Of a stretch of DNA of 64,000 bases, positions 62,097 to 64,000 are shown in pieces. Both the position numbers and the translations under genes were made by a program. The DNA comes from an uncultured Paraprevotella sp. (GTDB lineage Bacteria; Bacteroidota; Bacteroidia; Bacteroidales; Bacteroidaceae), in contig CALULQ010000005.1 of NCBI GenBank assembly GCA_944321525.1, forward strand, positions 1 to 64,000, written 5' to 3'. Every line of letters begins with the position of its first letter. Within the stretch, counting starts at the first letter, position 1. The notes beneath the pieces are model-generated. The model did no database searches, had not been told where the DNA came from, and saw nothing but the letters and a program-made list of their open reading frames with translations.

Positions 62097-64000
62097 ATGT
62101 ACAAGAAGCAAACTTTCCGAATCCCGGTGTTCCGCTTCACGCATTTCGACCACAAGCCCTACGCGGTGTTCAACAGCCTGCACAAGCAGGTGAACATCGG
62201 CGTGTTGGCTTTCACCACGTTGACGTTTGCCAATCATGGCGTGGTTTCCGCACAGACGGAACTGCCCACGGTGGAGAGCGAACACGAGATGGACGGCATC
62301 GAAGTGATAGGCAGCCGGGTGCCGCTGACCCAGACGGAAGCGGCGAGAATTGTGACTGTACTGGACCGCAAGACGATAGAGAACGCGCCGGTACAGAGTG
62401 TGAACGACCTCCTGAAGTATGCCGCAGGCATCGACGTCCGACAACGGGGCGCCATGGGCATACAGACGGACATTTCCATCCGGGGAGGCACCTTTGACCA
62501 AATCACCGTATTGCTCAACGGCGTGAACATCAGTAATCCCCAGACCGGCCATCTCACTGCCGACTTTCCCGTGGCCATCGAGGACATCGAGCGCATTGAA
62601 ATCCTGGAAGGCCCTGCCGCTCGGGTCTTCGGCACCTCGGCCTTCTGCGGGGCCATCAACATCGTAACCTCGGCGGAGAAGCAGAAACATGTCCAGGCGA
62701 ATGCCACCGGAGGTTCGTATGGTCTCGGTGGCGGGGGGATGCGCCTGAACCTGTCGGACGGCGCATGGACCAACCAACTGTCCGGCAGCTACCTGCGCAG
62801 CGACGGGGCCACGCTGAACAGCGACTTCGACACGTGGCGCACTTATTACCAAGGCGGCTATTCCACACCTACGGCCGATATCCGTTGGCAGGCCGGATTC
62901 AGCCAGCAGAAATACGGTGCCAACACATTCTATTCGGCAAAATACAACAACCAATACGAGGAAACCCGGCGGTATATTGTCTCCGTCCAGGCGGATACCA
63001 AACTGGGATGGCTTCACCTCTCGCCCACGCTCTACTGGAACCGCTCGCTGGATCATTTTCAGCTTATACGCCATTCGTCAAGCGGCGAGAATTTCCACCG
63101 CACGGACGTCTACGGGCTGAACCTGAATGCTCACTTCACGACGGTGGCCGGCAGGACCTCTTTCGGCATGGAGGTGCGCGAAGAGGGTGTGCTCAGCACC
63201 TCGTTGGGACGGCCGCTGGACGAGGCGCAGCGCGTAGACGTGCCTTGGCACGGCGGCCGGCAATATGACAAGCGGGACAGCCGCACGAATATCAGTTACT
63301 ACGCAGAGCACAACGTGCTGCTCCCCAAGGCTACGTTCTCCATGGGCGTGATGGCCAACCGGAACACCGGCTACGACGGCAGGTTCCACTTCTATCCCGG
63401 CGTGGACCTTTCCTATCGTCCCGCCCGTGATTGGAAATTGTCGGCCTCGTGGAACATGGCCTTGCGCATGCCCACCTTCACCGACCTTTATTACAAGAGT
63501 CCGACGCAGGAAGGCAACGTGGGGTTGAGGCCCGAGGAGACGCAAGCCTTCAGCCTGGGCGCGCAGTTCCGCCGCCCCGCGGTGCGGGCTACGGCCAACC
63601 TGTTCTACCATAAGGGGAAGAACATGATAGACTGGGTGATGTATACGGCAGACGATGTCTATCACTCGGCCAACTTCAAACTGGACAATTACGGGGCGGA
63701 GGCCGACGTGGCGGTCGACCTTCAGGAAGCCTTTGGCGACCGCTTCTTCCTGGAGCGCTTCAATGTCGGATACACTTATATCCACCAGCGGCGGCACGAC
63801 GATATTCCTATTTATAAGTCCAACTATGCCTTGGAATATTTGCGCCACAAGTTCGTGGCCGGTCTGACCCACCGCATTTGGGACCGTCTCTCGGCCACAT
63901 GGTCGTTCCGCTGGCAGGACCGCATGGGCAGCTATATCCGCTATGGCAGTCCCGGCGATGCTGTCGGCACGCTCACGCCCTACCATCCGTATGCCGTTTT
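62097..64000 (+). CDS. BtuB-type TonB-dependent outer-membrane receptor, 3' end cut off by the window
   Basis: The frame opens at the ATG at 62097 and reads without a stop to base 64000 (about 634 residues). The N-terminus is an unusually long signal: about 31 charged/aromatic residues (MYKKQTFRIPVFRFTHFDHK and on) before the hydrophobic stretch VNIGVLAFTTLTFA and a likely cleavage near VVSAQ (about residue 52). The plug domain (about 65-185) contains VNDLLKYAAGIDVRQRG, SIRGGTFDQITVLLNGVNIS and IERIEILEGPAARVFG. Barrel strands follow (MALRMPTFTDLYYKSPTQEG, a hallmark of BtuB/FepA-type barrels). There is no carboxypeptidase-like domain, so it is not a SusC. Ligand could be a corrinoid or metal chelate; not determined. 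Confidence 0.88.
   Translation, partial: MYKKQTFRIPVFRFTHFDHKPYAVFNSLHKQVNIGVLAFTTLTFANHGVVSAQTELPTVESEHEMDGIEVIGSRVPLTQTEAARIVTVLDRKTIENAPVQSVNDLLKYAAGIDVRQRGAMGIQTDISIRGGTFDQITVLLNGVNISNPQTGHLTADFPVAIEDIERIEILEGPAARVFGTSAFCGAINIVTSAEKQKHVQANATGGSYGLGGGGMRLNLSDGAWTNQLSGSYLRSDGATLNSDFDTWRTYYQGGYSTPTADIRWQAGFSQQKYGANTFYSAKYNNQYEETRRYIVSVQADTKLGWLHLSPTLYWNRSLDHFQLIRHSSSGENFHRTDVYGLNLNAHFTTVAGRTSFGMEVREEGVLSTSLGRPLDEAQRVDVPWHGGRQYDKRDSRTNISYYAEHNVLLPKATFSMGVMANRNTGYDGRFHFYPGVDLSYRPARDWKLSASWNMALRMPTFTDLYYKSPTQEGNVGLRPEETQAFSLGAQFRRPAVRATANLFYHKGKNMIDWVMYTADDVYHSANFKLDNYGAEADVAVDLQEAFGDRFFLERFNVGYTYIHQRRHDDIPIYKSNYALEYLRHKFVAGLTHRIWDRLSATWSFRWQDRMGSYIRYGSPGDAVGTLTPYHPYAV

Overview
The window is GC-rich chromosomal DNA from a member of the Bacteroidales. 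Supporting signs are two SusC/SusD pairs, a hybrid two-component sensor (HTCS) beside glycan-degrading enzymes, many lipoproteins, promoters with the Bacteroidetes -7 element TAnnTTTG, and no obvious Shine-Dalgarno sequences. Three consecutive secreted proteins end in type IX secretion (T9SS)-like C-terminal domains, which would fit a Prevotellaceae-like lineage better than classical Bacteroides. I cannot name the species.

Bases 1-43,110 are one large glycan-utilisation region, all on the + strand. It opens with two GH43 and two GH97 glycosidases (1-6485). Next come a beta-helix GH28-like enzyme and a giant lyase carrying two tandem alginate-lyase-type (alpha/alpha) domains (6917-11443), then an HTCS regulator (11603-15676). 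A second alginate-lyase-type enzyme with a T9SS-like tail follows (16184-18997). Two tandem, full-length paralogous surface proteins built of lectin-like modules come next (19074-26571). The block ends with an uptake array: FAS1 lipoprotein, SusC, SusD, FAS1, FAS1, SusC, SusD (26676-43110). The enzyme set suggests a uronic-acid-containing, branched plant or microbial polysaccharide; the substrate is an inference.

Bases 43,510-49,621 hold housekeeping genes: an orphan ECF sigma factor (+), an overlapping minus-strand cluster udk - mltF-like transglycosylase - DNA2-like nuclease/helicase, and a small Dabb-family protein (+). Bases 49,622-54,333 are the histidine operon hisG-hisD-hisC-hisB. It is preceded by a complete attenuator: a 14-residue leader peptide with four consecutive His codons, an antiterminator and a terminator. 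It is closed by a 22-bp inverted-repeat terminator.

Bases 54,858-62,000 hold a two-domain GH43 enzyme (+) that converges on a complete minus-strand L-rhamnose operon (rhaB-rhaA-rhaT-rhaD-rhaM) across a shared bidirectional terminator. Divergent from rhaB, a BtuB-type TonB-dependent receptor runs off the window end.

Four gene-free regions (about 6.68, 15.81, 43.27 and 54.53 kb) each carry two to three copies of a 22-base palindromic repeat. This is the clearest unexplained repeat family in the window.
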